A stretch of 45,260 nucleotides of DNA, from NCBI GenBank assembly GCA_937924145.1, contig CALDTJ010000540.1, positions 1-45,260 of the forward strand, in the 5' to 3' direction. A program made the translations under genes and the position numbers. The notes under the pieces were generated by a model. It was not told the DNA's origin, ran no database searches, and saw only the letters and a program-made list of their open reading frames with translations. The stretch comes from an uncultured Saprospiraceae bacterium (GTDB lineage: Bacteria > Bacteroidota > Bacteroidia > Chitinophagales > Saprospiraceae). Of the stretch, positions 17,112-25,887 are shown piece by piece (the first letter of the stretch is position 1; each line of letters starts with the position of its first letter).

Positions 17112-17145
17112 ATAGGATTGCCTGAAAAGCGGTCCTATTTTTTTT
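17112..17145 (+). terminator. Terminator-like hairpin upstream of nnr
   Basis: ATAGGATTGC (17112-17121) pairs with GCGGTCCTAT (17129-17138) using two G-T wobbles, followed by eight T residues. No plus-strand gene lies upstream, since the neighbour is a divergent minus-strand gene. It may be a leader attenuator for nnr or a barrier against upstream read-through. Confidence 0.5.
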
Positions 17146-17170
17146 GTATGCGCTCAACTGTTTATCTTTG
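17143..17170 (+). promoter_or_regulatory. Possible nnr promoter
   Basis: A Bacteroidota -7 box TATCTTTG lies at 17163-17170, 30 nt before the nnr ATG. The only upstream TTTG (17143-17146) is at a 16-nt spacing, shorter than the usual 19-21. The match is therefore partial. Confidence 0.35.
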
Positions 17171-17200
17171 ATATTTTAATAAAAACCTTGCATCCTGTCT

Positions 17201-18709
17201 ATGAAAATTCTAACACCAAAACAGATAAAAGCACTGGACGCCTATACTATTGAAACAGAGCCTATTAAGTCGATTGACCTAATGGAACGTGCTTCGAATG
17301 CTTTTGTCAATTGGTTTATTACTCAATATCCAGACACAGAAAGAACCCCAATTAAAGTATTTTGTGGACCTGGTAATAATGGTGGGGATGGATTGGCGGT
17401 TGCTCGTTTATTGAATCGCAAATATTATGGAGTAGAAGTTTACATCTGTGCGATTAGTGCCAATCCTAGTCCAGATTTCAAAAAGAACTTAAAAAGAATA
17501 CCTAGCAGGAGAGGGTTGCCAGTTATAAATATTAAGGAAGGTGCTACTTTTCCAACCTTTGGGAAAAATGCGGTCATCATTGATGCTATTTTTGGATCAG
17601 GGTTGAATCGACCAATTACAGGGTATTGGGGTAAACTAGTAGAACATTTGAATAGTCTGGAAAATGATCGAGTAGCTATTGACATTCCGTCAGGTTTATT
17701 TGCTGAAGAAACGACCAAAGGCATTAGTATAAATGCCAATAAAACGCTAAGTTTTCAATTTCCCAAAAGGGCGTTTTTCTTTCCAGAAAACCAAGATAGA
17801 GTAGGGGATTGTTTTATTAAGCCAATTGGCTTGAGTCGGTATTATATCCAACAGGCGGAAACGGATAACTATTTTATCAACAAAAATCTAGCAAAATTAA
17901 TTTTAAGAAAAAGACAAAAGTTCGATCATAAAGGAACTTATGGGCATGCCTTGTTAATGTTGGGCAGTTACGGAAAGATAGGTGCAGCTGTATTGGCAAC
18001 CAAGGGGTGTTTGAGAAGTGGAGTCGGCTTGTTAACGGTACAAGTGCCAAATTGTGGGTATCAAATTATGCAGATAAGTTGTCCAGAGGCGATGACACAG
18101 GTAGATCAATCGGATAATTATTTATCGACCGTTCCTGATTTAACACCTTACAAAGCAATAGGCATTGGTTGTGGGATAGGGCAGGCATCTTTAACCGAAA
18201 TTGCTCTATTTAAACTATTAGGAAATACTAAATTGCCAATGGTGCTTGATGCGGATGCACTGAATATATTATCAAAAGATCCAGCTAAATTAGATCAAAT
18301 ACCAATCAATAGTATTCTAACACCTCATCCGAAAGAGTTTGAGCGTCTATTTGGTACTACTGAAAATGACTTTGCTAGAAATGAATTACAATTAGCTCAA
18401 GCAAAGGCTTTGAATTGTGTCATTATTTTGAAAGGAGCGAATACAGCGATTGCCTGCCCTGATGGAACTTGTTATTTTAATTCTACTGGAAACCCAGGGA
18501 TGGCGACAGGTGGAAGTGGTGATGTATTGACTGGGATATTGACAGGGTTATTAGCACAAGGGTATACTTCAAAGCAAGCAGCTATATTGGGCGTTTATCT
18601 ACATGGACTATCAGGAGATTTGGCAGCAAAAGATAAAGGGCAGGCAAGTATGATTGCTGGTGATTTGGTGGATTATTTGGGGCGGGCTTTTCAACAACTT
18701 GAGCTATAG
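17201..18709 (+). CDS. nnr: Bifunctional NAD(P)H-hydrate epimerase / ADP-dependent dehydratase
   Basis: Repairs hydrated NADH and NADPH (NADHX/NADPHX): the N-terminal domain interconverts R and S epimers and the C-terminal domain dehydrates the S form using ADP. The epimerase domain (about 1-215) shows FCGPGNNGGDGLAVARLLN and IDAIFGSGLNRP ... VAIDIPSGL. The dehydratase domain (about 235-500) shows GSYGKIGAAVLATKG, VLDADALNIL, LTPHPKEFERLFG and GNPGMATGGSGDVLTGILTG. The 502-residue length is normal for the fusion form. It starts at ATG 17201 with the usual M-K-I-L-T-P-K-Q-I-K-A-L-D opening. It is a single gene; a 98-bp palindromic repeat begins 8 nt after its stop and may act as its 3' hairpin. 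Confidence 0.95.
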   Translation: MKILTPKQIKALDAYTIETEPIKSIDLMERASNAFVNWFITQYPDTERTPIKVFCGPGNNGGDGLAVARLLNRKYYGVEVYICAISANPSPDFKKNLKRIPSRRGLPVINIKEGATFPTFGKNAVIIDAIFGSGLNRPITGYWGKLVEHLNSLENDRVAIDIPSGLFAEETTKGISINANKTLSFQFPKRAFFFPENQDRVGDCFIKPIGLSRYYIQQAETDNYFINKNLAKLILRKRQKFDHKGTYGHALLMLGSYGKIGAAVLATKGCLRSGVGLLTVQVPNCGYQIMQISCPEAMTQVDQSDNYLSTVPDLTPYKAIGIGCGIGQASLTEIALFKLLGNTKLPMVLDADALNILSKDPAKLDQIPINSILTPHPKEFERLFGTTENDFARNELQLAQAKALNCVIILKGANTAIACPDGTCYFNSTGNPGMATGGSGDVLTGILTGLLAQGYTSKQAAILGVYLHGLSGDLAAKDKGQASMIAGDLVDYLGRAFQQLEL

Positions 18710-18716
18710 TTTTTTT

Positions 18717-18814
18717 GAACCACAAAGAAACAAAGGTCACAAAGCGTTTTCACAAAGAAGAAAGGAATAAAATCTTTGTGAGTTTCCTTTGTGTGCTTTG
18801 TTTCTTTGTGGTTC
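18717..18814. repeat. 98-bp palindromic direct repeat, copy 1
   Basis: GAACCACAAAGAAACAAAG at the left end pairs with CTTTGTTTCTTTGTGGTTC at the right end. Pairing continues inward to about 42 bp per arm with a few mismatches around an A-rich loop. The whole 98 bp is repeated without a difference at 19349-19446. It begins 8 nt after the nnr stop. Confidence 0.92.
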
Positions 18815-18853
18815 AAAAATTAAAGGCGAATAGTGCAAAAAATAAATGTAAGG

Positions 18854-18886
18854 TTAGAATATTGAAATAGTTTTACGTACCTTTTG
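18854..18886 (+). promoter_or_regulatory. Possible promoter of the GxxExxY gene
   Basis: TTAG (18854-18857), a 20-nt spacer and TACCTTTTG (18878-18886) resemble the TTTG-N19/21-TAnnTTTG promoter with one extra base in the -7 box. It lies 40 nt before the start codon, between the left 98-bp repeat and the gene. Confidence 0.35.
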
Positions 18887-18925
18887 TGTTAGGAATGTTA
18901 TTCTTTAACACAAAAAATAAAAACT

Positions 18926-19342
18926 ATGAGAAGAATTACAAAATCGTACCTAGATGAATTAACTTATCTTGTAAATGGAGCAGCTATTGAAGTTCACAGG
19001 GAAACAGGTCCTGGACTTTTAGAGAGTGCATATCATGAATGTTTGATAGAGGAGTTAACGCTTCGTAAGATTAATTTTCGAACAGAAATGATTGTTCCAT
19101 TTGATTATAAAGGTAAACAGATGACAACCCAATTTAGGTGTGATTTATATATTGAAAACTGTTTGGTAATCGAATTGAAAGCACAGGAAAAAATCCTACC
19201 AATTCATGAGGCACAAATATTAACCTATATGAAATTATTAAAAGCCCCCAAAGGAGTGCTTTATAATTTCAATGTGACTAACTTGTTTAGAGAGGGGCAA
19301 AAGACTTATGTTAATGAATATTTTAGAATGTTACCAGAATAG
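18926..19342 (+). CDS. GxxExxY protein (PD-(D/E)XK nuclease superfamily)
   Basis: A 138-residue member of the GxxExxY family, whose fold is that of PD-(D/E)XK nucleases; no biological function is established. The naming motif is GLLESAY (about residues 29-35) in HRETGPGLLESAYHECLIEEL. The nuclease-like core is FRCDLYIENCLVIELKAQE (about 72-90), with the Asp and the E-x-K pair in place, then HEAQILTYMKLLKAPKGVLYNFN. The gene is enclosed by two identical 98-bp palindromic repeats, one ending 111 nt upstream and one starting 7 nt after the stop. The set looks like a small self-contained cassette. The catalytic residues appear intact. Confidence 0.9.
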   Translation: MRRITKSYLDELTYLVNGAAIEVHRETGPGLLESAYHECLIEELTLRKINFRTEMIVPFDYKGKQMTTQFRCDLYIENCLVIELKAQEKILPIHEAQILTYMKLLKAPKGVLYNFNVTNLFREGQKTYVNEYFRMLPE

Positions 19343-19348
19343 ATTGTA

Positions 19349-19446
19349 GAACCACAAAGAAACAAAGGTCACAAAGCGTTTTCACAAAGAAGAAAGGAAT
19401 AAAATCTTTGTGAGTTTCCTTTGTGTGCTTTGTTTCTTTGTGGTTC
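19349..19446. repeat. 98-bp palindromic direct repeat, copy 2
   Basis: Identical to 18717-18814 and in the same orientation. It starts 7 nt after the stop of the GxxExxY gene. The minus-strand ORF called across it (19323-19517, containing NHKETKHTKETHKDF) is a product of the CACAAAG-type words and not a gene. Confidence 0.92.
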
Positions 19447-19742
19447 AAAAAACAAATTAGTGTGGTGTGCAAATCACCATAAAAGAAAAGAGACAATTTC
19501 AATTTAACAACCATCAAAAAATAGGTCTGTCTATTTGTTTATCATCACTCATAGATCGTTATGCATCCAAAATAATAGGTCAGATAAGGTTTAAAAGTAA
19601 AAAAATAGATTTCTAAAGAAAAAGTTAACCTAAGCAATTTTTGAAAAAAGTTGTTCACACCATATTATATAGGCTAAAATAAGGCCTTCACATCACACAT
19701 CTTTTCTTAAAAAAAAAACGTAGAAAAATTTGCAAATGAAGG
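19447..19742. other. Gene-free stretch upstream of the str operon
   Basis: AT-rich sequence with no convincing ORF. A run of nine A residues lies near 19711. The only clear signal is the promoter at its right end. Confidence 0.5.
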
Positions 19743-19773
19743 TTGGAAAACCATTAAAATAATCGTACCTTTG
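19743..19773 (+). promoter_or_regulatory. Promoter of the rpsL-rpsG-fusA genes
   Basis: TTGG (19743-19746), a 19-nt spacer and TACCTTTG (19766-19773), followed by CATTCGC. This fits the Bacteroidota sigma-ABfr consensus TTTG-N19/21-TAnnTTTG. The predicted transcript would have a leader of roughly 145 nt before rpsL. Confidence 0.8.
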
Positions 19774-19924
19774 CATTCGCTTTGGAAAAGGTAGGTTAAT
19801 TTTAGCCTAAAATACCTTTAAAACAAAGAAAAATACGTACTTTTTTTAAAGTACCTCTTTTTAATAAAAAGTTGAAAAAGTGAATTTCTCAATTTTTCAG
19901 CCATATAAAAATATTGCATAACTT

Positions 19925-20299
19925 ATGCCTACTATCAATCAGTTAGTAAGAAAAGGAAGAAAAAAGATCGTCGAGGCGAGCAAGTCTCGTGCTTTAGATT
20001 CTTGTCCTCAAAAAAGAGGGGTTTGTACTCGTGTTTACACGACTACACCAAAGAAGCCAAACTCAGCACTTAGAAAAGTAGCTAAGGTAAGATTGACGAA
20101 TGGTATTGAGGTGATTGCCTACATTCCTGGAGAAGGTCACAACTTACAAGAGCACTCAATCGTATTGATTAGAGGTGGTCGGGTAAAGGATTTACCGGGT
20201 GTACGTTATACAATCGTAAGAGGGGCATTAGATACAGCGGGTGTAGCGGACAGAACTCAGAGTCGATCTAAGTACGGAGCTAAGCGTCCTAAAAAATAA
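19925..20299 (+). CDS. rpsL: 30S ribosomal protein S12 (uS12)
   Basis: Decoding-centre protein of the small subunit. The 124 residues show the expected [13 protein letters not shown] start, [17 protein letters not shown] (containing the lysine whose mutation gives streptomycin resistance in other bacteria; unaltered here) and [20 protein letters not shown], the region with the beta-methylthiolated aspartate. First gene after a strong promoter and about 150 nt of AT-rich leader; rpsG and fusA follow as in the str operon. No tuf gene follows fusA in this window. Confidence 0.98.
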   Translation: MPTINQLVRKGRKKIVEASKSRALDSCPQKRGVCTRVYTTTPKKPNSALRKVAKVRLTNGIEVIAYIPGEGHNLQEHSIVLIRGGRVKDLPGVRYTIVRGALDTAGVADRTQSRSKYGAKRPKK

Positions 20300-20305
20300 T
20301 TAAGT

Positions 20306-20494
20306 CAAAATTTAAAGTTATAAATCTAAAATCTAAAAGTATTACCTAAAATAAACTTGAAGATAGTTAGAGTGATTTTAAATTTTTTCTAGAATATTTA
20401 GAACTAACTTTTTTCTTAATTAATAATGTAGTTCTGAATTTAAAATTTTCTTCTAGTTCACTTTTAGATTTTAAATTTTAAATTTTTGATTTTA
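20306..20494. repeat. Widely spaced inverted AT-rich array between rpsL and rpsG
   Basis: The left arm contains AAATCTAAAATCTAAAAG soon after the rpsL stop. The right arm (about 20460-20494) contains CTTTTAGATTTTAAATTTT shortly before the rpsG start. The arms are complementary over about 30 nt with mismatches, but a loop of about 120 nt separates them. Low complexity makes this the least certain member of the array family. Confidence 0.5.
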
Positions 20495-20517
20495 CATTAA
20501 TCTAATTCCTCAGGGAA

Positions 20518-20985
20518 ATGCGTAAAAGAAAACCTAAAGTAAGAGTAATCACACCAGACCCAAGATATAAAGATACATTGGTTACTCAGTTTGTAAATAA
20601 TATGATGTTCTCTGGTAAGAAGAGTACTGCTTTTGCTGTATTCTACGATGCAATGGATATTGTAAAGGAAAAGATGGGCGGAGACGAGCATGCAATTTGG
20701 AAGAAGGCTTTGAATAATATCATGCCTCAAGTTGAAGTTCGATCTAAGCGAATTGGAGGAGCAACATTCCAAATTCCTGTAGAAATCAGACCAAACAGAA
20801 AAGTATCTATTGGGATGAAGTGGATGGTTAATTTTTCTAGAAAGCGTAGTGGAAAAGGAATGGCAGAAAAATTAGCGGCAGAAGTAATGGCTGCAAGTAA
20901 AGGGGAAGGTGCTGCTGTAAAGCGTAAAGAAGATACGCACAAGATGGCAGAATCGAACCGAGCATTCGCACACTTTAAGGTGTAA
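20518..20985 (+). CDS. rpsG: 30S ribosomal protein S7 (uS7)
   Basis: Primary 16S rRNA-binding protein of the small-subunit head. The 155-residue sequence opens [30 protein letters not shown] and contains [31 protein letters not shown], the classic S7 signature region. The start ATG at 20518 is preceded by an A/T-rich leader without a Shine-Dalgarno sequence. It lies between rpsL and fusA, separated from rpsL by a 218-nt spacer holding an inverted array. Length and order are normal. Confidence 0.98.
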   Translation: MRKRKPKVRVITPDPRYKDTLVTQFVNNMMFSGKKSTAFAVFYDAMDIVKEKMGGDEHAIWKKALNNIMPQVEVRSKRIGGATFQIPVEIRPNRKVSIGMKWMVNFSRKRSGKGMAEKLAAEVMAASKGEGAAVKRKEDTHKMAESNRAFAHFKV

Positions 20986-21138
20986 TTTGATTGTTCGATG
21001 ATTAGTTTATTGGGTGTTTGTTAAAACAGTTAATGATTTAATCATTTCAATAATAAAGATAGACACACGAAGGGCAAACGTTAAACAACAAATTTTAAAC
21101 TCATTTTTTAACTCTTTAATTCCTTTTAGGGCGTTGTC

Positions 21139-23271
21139 ATGGCAAAAGATTTAACTTTTACGAGGAACATTGGTATCGCTGCACACATTGATGCAGGAAA
21201 GACTACCACAACCGAGCGGGTTCTTTATTATACTGGTATTAGCCACAAGATTGGTGAAGTTCACGATGGCGCTGCCACGATGGACTGGATGGAGCAAGAG
21301 CAAGAGAGAGGTATTACCATTACTTCTGCAGCTACAAAAACTAGCTGGACTTGGAAAGATCAAGAATACCCAATTAATATTATTGATACTCCAGGTCACG
21401 TTGATTTCACCGTAGAAGTAGAACGTTCTTTAAGAGTATTAGATGGGATGGTTTTCCTTTTCTGTGCAGTATCTGGTGTTGAGCCACAATCTGAGACAGT
21501 ATGGAGACAAGCAGAGAGATATAGCGTTCCAAGAATTGGATTTGTTAATAAAATGGACCGTCAAGGTGCTAACTTTTTTGAAGTAGTTAAGCAAGTAAAG
21601 GAAATGTTGGGTGGAAACCCAGTACCTCTACAAGTACCAATCGGTTCTGAAGATGAGTTCAAAGGTGTGGTTGATTTGATTACTAACCAAGCAATTATCT
21701 GGAATGAGCATGATAGAGGAATGACTTATGAGGAGATTGAGATTCCTGCTGATTTAGTAGATACAGTTGCTGAGCAAAGAGAATATTTATTAGAGGCAGT
21801 AGCGGAGTATGATGAGACATTAATGGAAAAGTACTTTGATGATCCTGATTCATTGACAGCGGAAGATATCCGTGGCGCATTGAGAGCAGCGGTTATTGAT
21901 ATGAGCTTGATCCCAATGATGTGTGGTACAGCCTTCAAAAATAAAGGAGTACAAGCGGTATTGGATGCAGTATGTGCATTTATGCCTTCTCCATTAGATA
22001 TCGAAGCAGTTGAAGGAACTGATCCTAAGACTGACGAGCCATTATTCAGGAAGCCTGCTGATAGCGAGCCTTTCGCAGCATTAGCATTTAAGATTGCAAC
22101 GGATCCTTTCGTAGGTCGTTTAGCATTCTTCCGTGTATATTCTGGTACATTAGATGCTGGTTCTTACGTAATGAACACTCGTTCTGGTAAGAAAGAGCGT
22201 ATCTCTAGAATTTATCAAATGCACTCTAATGATAGAGAGGCGATGGATCAAGTAGGTGCTGGAGATATTGCAGCAGCAGTAGGATTTAAGGATATCAAGA
22301 CAGGAGATACTTTATGTGATTTGGACAACCAAATTGTATTAGAGAGTATGACTTTCCCTGATCCTGTAATCGGTATCGCAATTGAGCCTAAGACGCAGAA
22401 GGATGTTGAGAAAATGGGTATGGCTTTAGCGAAGTTGACGGAGGAAGATCCAACTTTCCATGCAAAGTTCGATGAAGAAACGAATCAAACTATCATCAGT
22501 GGAATGGGTGAATTACACCTTGAAATCATTGTTGACCGTTTAAAGCGTGAATTCAAAGTAGAAGTAAACGAAGGTGAGCCGCAAGTAAACTATAGAGAGG
22601 CTTTAACAAACTCTGTATCTCACAGAGAGCGTTTGAAGAAGCAATCTGGTGGATCTGGTTTATTCGCAGATATGGAATTTGAATTAGGACCTGCAACTGA
22701 GGAATTCTTAGAAAGTGACGAATTCAAATCAGGAAAAGAAAAGTTAGAATTCGAATGGAAAATCGTTGGTGGATCTATTGACAAGAACTATGTCAAGCCG
22801 ATCAAAGATGGTTTCCGTGCGATGATGGATAACGGTATTTTAGCTGGATACAGCATGGATGCCATGAGAGTAAAGGTTTATGATGGTTCTATGCACGCAG
22901 TAGATTCAAAGCCAATCGCTTTTGAATTGTGTGCAAAGGAAGGTTTTAAATCTGCTGCAAAGCAGTGTAAGCCAGTTTTATTGGAGCCAATCATGAAGTT
23001 AGAAGTAACTTCTCCAGAAGAATACACAGGTGGTGTTATTGGTGACTTGAACAGAAGACGTGGATTGATCAAAGGTCAAGACATGAAGAACAATGCTACG
23101 ATTATCAAGGCAGATGTTCCTTTATCTGAAATGTTCGGTTACGTAACACACTTACGTACAATTACTTCAGGTAGAGCATCTTCTTCAATGGTATTCTCAC
23201 ACTACGCAGCAGCTCCTAGAGGAATCGCTGACGAAGTAATCGCTAAAGCAAAAGGTTTAACTACAGCTTAG
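21139..23271 (+). CDS. fusA: Elongation factor G
   Basis: GTPase that drives ribosomal translocation and, with RRF, ribosome recycling. The 710-residue protein has the P-loop [19 protein letters not shown], switch [23 protein letters not shown] and base-specific NKMDRQGA. Domains II to V follow, including [34 protein letters not shown]. The start [22 protein letters not shown] is typical. It is the last gene of the str group here. Small hairpins follow its stop (23277-23295 and 23359-23390), and a new promoter precedes rpsJ. Confidence 0.98.
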   Translation: MAKDLTFTRNIGIAAHIDAGKTTTTERVLYYTGISHKIGEVHDGAATMDWMEQEQERGITITSAATKTSWTWKDQEYPINIIDTPGHVDFTVEVERSLRVLDGMVFLFCAVSGVEPQSETVWRQAERYSVPRIGFVNKMDRQGANFFEVVKQVKEMLGGNPVPLQVPIGSEDEFKGVVDLITNQAIIWNEHDRGMTYEEIEIPADLVDTVAEQREYLLEAVAEYDETLMEKYFDDPDSLTAEDIRGALRAAVIDMSLIPMMCGTAFKNKGVQAVLDAVCAFMPSPLDIEAVEGTDPKTDEPLFRKPADSEPFAALAFKIATDPFVGRLAFFRVYSGTLDAGSYVMNTRSGKKERISRIYQMHSNDREAMDQVGAGDIAAAVGFKDIKTGDTLCDLDNQIVLESMTFPDPVIGIAIEPKTQKDVEKMGMALAKLTEEDPTFHAKFDEETNQTIISGMGELHLEIIVDRLKREFKVEVNEGEPQVNYREALTNSVSHRERLKKQSGGSGLFADMEFELGPATEEFLESDEFKSGKEKLEFEWKIVGGSIDKNYVKPIKDGFRAMMDNGILAGYSMDAMRVKVYDGSMHAVDSKPIAFELCAKEGFKSAAKQCKPVLLEPIMKLEVTSPEEYTGGVIGDLNRRRGLIKGQDMKNNATIIKADVPLSEMFGYVTHLRTITSGRASSSMVFSHYAAAPRGIADEVIAKAKGLTTA

Positions 23272-23276
23272 TGTAA

Positions 23277-23295
23277 CACAACTCTCTGAGTTGTG
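23277..23295 (+). repeat. Hairpin after fusA
   Basis: CACAACTC pairs perfectly with GAGTTGTG around TCT, starting 6 nt after the fusA stop. There is no T-run. It may protect the 3' end of the str transcript; a terminator call would be weak. Confidence 0.5.
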
Positions 23296-23356
23296 CCCAA
23301 AATTGTATTAAAAAGCCAGAGTCAAAGGACTCATTATTGGCACAAAAATATTGGAA

Positions 23357-23390
23357 TAGGTTAGTTGCTCAAAAAAGAGCAATTAACCTA
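23357..23390. repeat. Strong hairpin between fusA and the rpsJ promoter
   Basis: TAGGTTAGTTGCTC (23357-23370) pairs with GAGCAATTAACCTA (23377-23390) around AAAAAA, with one mismatch in 14 bp. It lies 30 nt upstream of the rpsJ -33 box. It could terminate str read-through by structure or mark an RNA-processing site. Confidence 0.55.
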
Positions 23391-23420
23391 CTTCTAACCT
23401 AAAATAAGTTTGATTTAGGG

Positions 23421-23451
23421 TTGTAAAAACTGCAAATAAGTAGTACTTTTG
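23421..23451 (+). promoter_or_regulatory. Promoter of the S10 gene group
   Basis: TTGT (23421-23424), a 19-nt spacer and TACTTTTG (23444-23451), followed by CACTCC. It matches the Bacteroidota consensus and lies 56 nt before the rpsJ start. The downstream TTTGCACTCC is identical at the infA promoter. Confidence 0.8.
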
Positions 23452-23506
23452 CACTCCGAATTTAACGGCTCGAATTTTTCGAGTTTTAAATCTATATTAA
23501 AAGGTT

Positions 23507-23815
23507 ATGAATCAAAAGATTAGAATTAAACTTCGCTCTTACGATCACAATTTAGTTGACAAATCAACTGAAAAAATTGTAAAAACAGTTCGTAACAGTG
23601 GAGCAGTTGTAACTGGTCCGATTCCGCTGCCAACCGACAAAAAGATTTTCACTGTGTTACGTTCACCTCACGTTAACAAGAAATCTCGGGAGCAGTTTAA
23701 GATGCGGACTCACAAACGCTTAATAGAAATATACACTCCTACCCAAAAGACGGTCGACGCACTGTCAAAATTGGAGCTTCCGAGTGGTGTTGACATTCAA
23801 GTTAAGTTAACTTAA
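23507..23815 (+). CDS. rpsJ: 30S ribosomal protein S10 (uS10)
   Basis: Small-subunit head protein, also the NusE partner in transcription antitermination. The 102 residues begin [20 protein letters not shown] and include [36 protein letters not shown], all typical. First gene of the long S10-spc-alpha run, directly behind a consensus promoter. An inverted array with the word GTGATT starts right after its stop and its second arm ends 20 nt before rplC. Confidence 0.98.
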   Translation: MNQKIRIKLRSYDHNLVDKSTEKIVKTVRNSGAVVTGPIPLPTDKKIFTVLRSPHVNKKSREQFKMRTHKRLIEIYTPTQKTVDALSKLELPSGVDIQVKLT

Positions 23816-24060
23816 GTAAGTGATTGGTGATTAGTAAATAGTGATTTGTCGGTTTAAAATTTACCTACCTCATTTTTACTATTCCTTCCTTTAAGATTTA
23901 ACTTTTATTCTGATAATATCAATCTTGTACTACTTAACAATAAGCTTTATAAATAGCTCTATTAATAAGTAACTTGTTGGTTTTGTGTTTTTATGGCAAG
24001 TAGTGGTGTCAAAGTCGAGTGAAGACTAATCACTAGTTACCAATCACAAATCACCAAAAC
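23816..24060. repeat. Inverted heptamer array between rpsJ and rplC
   Basis: The left arm (23816-23850) is built from GTGATTG/GTGATTA/GTGATTT words. The right arm (24022-24060) is built from CAATCAC/AAATCAC words. Over 31 nt the arms are complementary with about four mismatches. The loop is about 170 nt. The left arm starts 1 nt after the rpsJ stop and the right arm ends 20 nt before the rplC start. Confidence 0.8.
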
Positions 24061-24080
24061 AAGATTCAAAATTTATAAAC

Positions 24081-24701
24081 GTGAACGGAATCATCGGTAA
24101 GAAAATTGGGATGACCAGTGTCTTTGATGACGCAGGAAAAAACATTCCATGTACGATTGTCGAGGCAGGTCCTTGTGTTGTTACACAAAAGAAGACAGAG
24201 GATACTGACGGATACGATTCGTTACAATTAGGTTTCGGCGAGAAGAAAGCTAAGAATACCACACAAGCACTCCAAGGCCACTTTGATAAAGCAGGCACAG
24301 CACCTAAAAGAAAGCTAGTAGAGTTTCGGGATTTCGAAATCAACAAGCAAGCAGGAGATATCATCACTGCTGAAGAAGTTTTCGAAGAAGGAGATTTTGT
24401 AAGTGCAATTGGAACTTCAAAAGGTAAAGGTTTCCAAGGGGTAGTTAAGCGTTACAACTTTAAAGGGGTAAACGATGCTACTCACGGACAGCATAACAGA
24501 CAAAGAGCTCCAGGTTCTATTGGTGCAGCATCTTATCCTGCGAAAGTATTCAAAGGAATGAGAATGGCCGGCCGAATGGGTGGAGACAGAGTCAATGTGA
24601 AGAATTTAGAAATTATTAAGATTTTCCCTGAGAAAAACTTAGTATTAGTGAAAGGAGCAATTCCTGGTCACAAAGGTTCTTACGTAATTTTGCAAAAGTA
24701 A
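24081..24701 (+). CDS. rplC: 50S ribosomal protein L3 (uL3)
   Basis: Early-assembly 23S rRNA-binding protein near the peptidyl transferase centre. The start is GTG at 24081, giving [20 protein letters not shown], the usual family opening. The globular signature [41 protein letters not shown] holds the glutamine ([12 protein letters not shown]) that is methylated in some bacteria. The 206-residue length is normal. The GTG start and the 265-nt spacer from rpsJ are the only unusual points. Confidence 0.97.
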   Translation: MNGIIGKKIGMTSVFDDAGKNIPCTIVEAGPCVVTQKKTEDTDGYDSLQLGFGEKKAKNTTQALQGHFDKAGTAPKRKLVEFRDFEINKQAGDIITAEEVFEEGDFVSAIGTSKGKGFQGVVKRYNFKGVNDATHGQHNRQRAPGSIGAASYPAKVFKGMRMAGRMGGDRVNVKNLEIIKIFPEKNLVLVKGAIPGHKGSYVILQK

Positions 24702-24776
24702 TTGATTAAATTGTTTTATAGTTTGATTGTTGGTTTACAGCAATCTAACAATTGAACAGTCAAACAATCTAACAAT
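24701..24776. repeat. Inverted array between rplC and rplD
   Basis: Left arm (24701-24733) with TTTGATTGTTGG-type words, right arm (24741-24776) with CAATCTAACAATTGAAC and CAAACAATCTAACAAT. The arms are complementary with gaps around a short loop. It starts at the rplC stop and ends 16 nt before rplD. Confidence 0.75.
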
Positions 24777-24791
24777 AATAAATTTTCAGAT

Positions 24792-25418
24792 ATGAAACTG
24801 GAAGTATTAAATATAAGTGGAGATGCAACAGGCAGATCAGTAGAATTGCCTGACAATCTTTTTGGTGGCGAACCAAACGAGCACGCTGTATACTTAGCTG
24901 TAAAAGCTTATTTAGCAGCTCAACGTCAAGGAACGCACAAGGCTAAGGAGAAAGGTGAAATCACTGCATCTACGAAAAAGATTAAGCGCCAAAAGGGTAC
25001 TGGTACAGCGCGTGCTGGTTCTGTGAAGAGTGGAACAATGAGAGGTGGTGGTAGAATGTTTGGTCCTAGACCAAGAAAGTACAACCAAAAGTTGAACAAG
25101 AAAGTGAAAGTAGTCGCTAGACGTTCTGCTTTGGCAAGTAAGTTAGCAAGTGGTCAAGTTAAGGTTGTTGAAAACTTAAACTTTGACGCACCAGCAACTA
25201 AAAACTACGTTAATTTCTTAAGTAGTTTTGACTGTGCTAATGCAAAATCACTTTTGGTAACAGGAGACTATAATGCTAACGTATTATTATCAAGCCGTAA
25301 TGTTCAAAAAGCGGGAGTAGTTACTGCTGACAACTTGAATACTTACGAAGTGATGAATTCTGGTACTTTAATCATATCAGAAGGAGCGGTTGAAAAAATC
25401 GTAGCATCCTTATCTTAG
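24792..25418 (+). CDS. rplD: 50S ribosomal protein L4 (uL4)
   Basis: Lines the nascent-peptide exit tunnel; in E. coli it also represses its own operon. The 208 residues show HAVYLAVKAYLAAQRQGTHKAKEKGEITASTKK and the tunnel loop KRQKGTGTARAGSVKSGTMRGGGRMFGPRPRKY, then MKL- to SEGAVEKIVASLS ends as expected. No leader structure like the E. coli S10 leader can be recognised by eye. The gene is flanked on both sides by repeat arrays. Confidence 0.97.
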   Translation: MKLEVLNISGDATGRSVELPDNLFGGEPNEHAVYLAVKAYLAAQRQGTHKAKEKGEITASTKKIKRQKGTGTARAGSVKSGTMRGGGRMFGPRPRKYNQKLNKKVKVVARRSALASKLASGQVKVVENLNFDAPATKNYVNFLSSFDCANAKSLLVTGDYNANVLLSSRNVQKAGVVTADNLNTYEVMNSGTLIISEGAVEKIVASLS

Positions 25419-25429
25419 TAAAACTAATG

Positions 25430-25510
25430 AGTTTAATTGGTTAGGCGGTATTGAAGTTTAGGATTTATTCCTCACAACCTCATAACCTTATAACCTCATA
25501 ACCTTAATAA
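25430..25510. repeat. Array between rplD and rplW
   Basis: The right part (about 25470-25510) is an 8-nt array, CCTCATAA/CCTTATAA/CCTCATAA/CCTTAATAA, running up to the rplW start codon at 25512. The left part (TTGGTTAGGCGGTATTGAAG) is only loosely complementary, so one arm appears decayed or still forming. Confidence 0.6.
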
Positions 25511-25511
25511 A

Positions 25512-25808
25512 ATGGCAAAGAAAGTATTAATCAAGCCAATGATCACTGAAAAGTCTAGTGCTTTGATCGACGATCAGAATAAATACACCTTCAAGGTGGA
25601 TAAAAAGGCGAATAAGGTAGAAATCAAGAAAGCAGTGGAGGCAGCTTATAATGTAGCTGTGGAAGATGTGAAAACCATGATTATGCCTTCAAAAGCAAAA
25701 GTTAGAAACACTAAAAAAGGTGTTCAAAGAGGTCGTAAGTCTTCTTTCAAAAAGGCAATTATCAAATTGGCTTTTGGTGAAGAGATTGATTTATACGGCG
25801 AAATATAA
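25512..25808 (+). CDS. rplW: 50S ribosomal protein L23 (uL23)
   Basis: Sits at the tunnel exit and docks trigger factor, SRP and the translocon. The 98-residue protein shows IKPMITEKSSALIDDQNKYTFKVDKKANKVEIKKAVEAAYNV and MIMPSKAKVRNTKKGVQRGRKSSFKKAIIKL, the complete L23 fold. The ATG at 25512 follows an A-rich repeat arm (CCTTAATAAA) with no Shine-Dalgarno site. The next gene, rplB, is 79 nt away. Confidence 0.97.
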   Translation: MAKKVLIKPMITEKSSALIDDQNKYTFKVDKKANKVEIKKAVEAAYNVAVEDVKTMIMPSKAKVRNTKKGVQRGRKSSFKKAIIKLAFGEEIDLYGEI

Positions 25809-25887
25809 TCGGTTGTTAGCAAAGGTGGAGTTGATATCCATCAGTAATTGACAGCCATTACGGCAAACAAGTTAAAAAATAAAGAAA

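Noticed and set aside
19323-19517. 64-residue minus-strand ORF with NHKETKHTKETHKDF
   Set aside because: Translation of the CACAAAG-type 98-bp repeat; a well-known kind of false gene.
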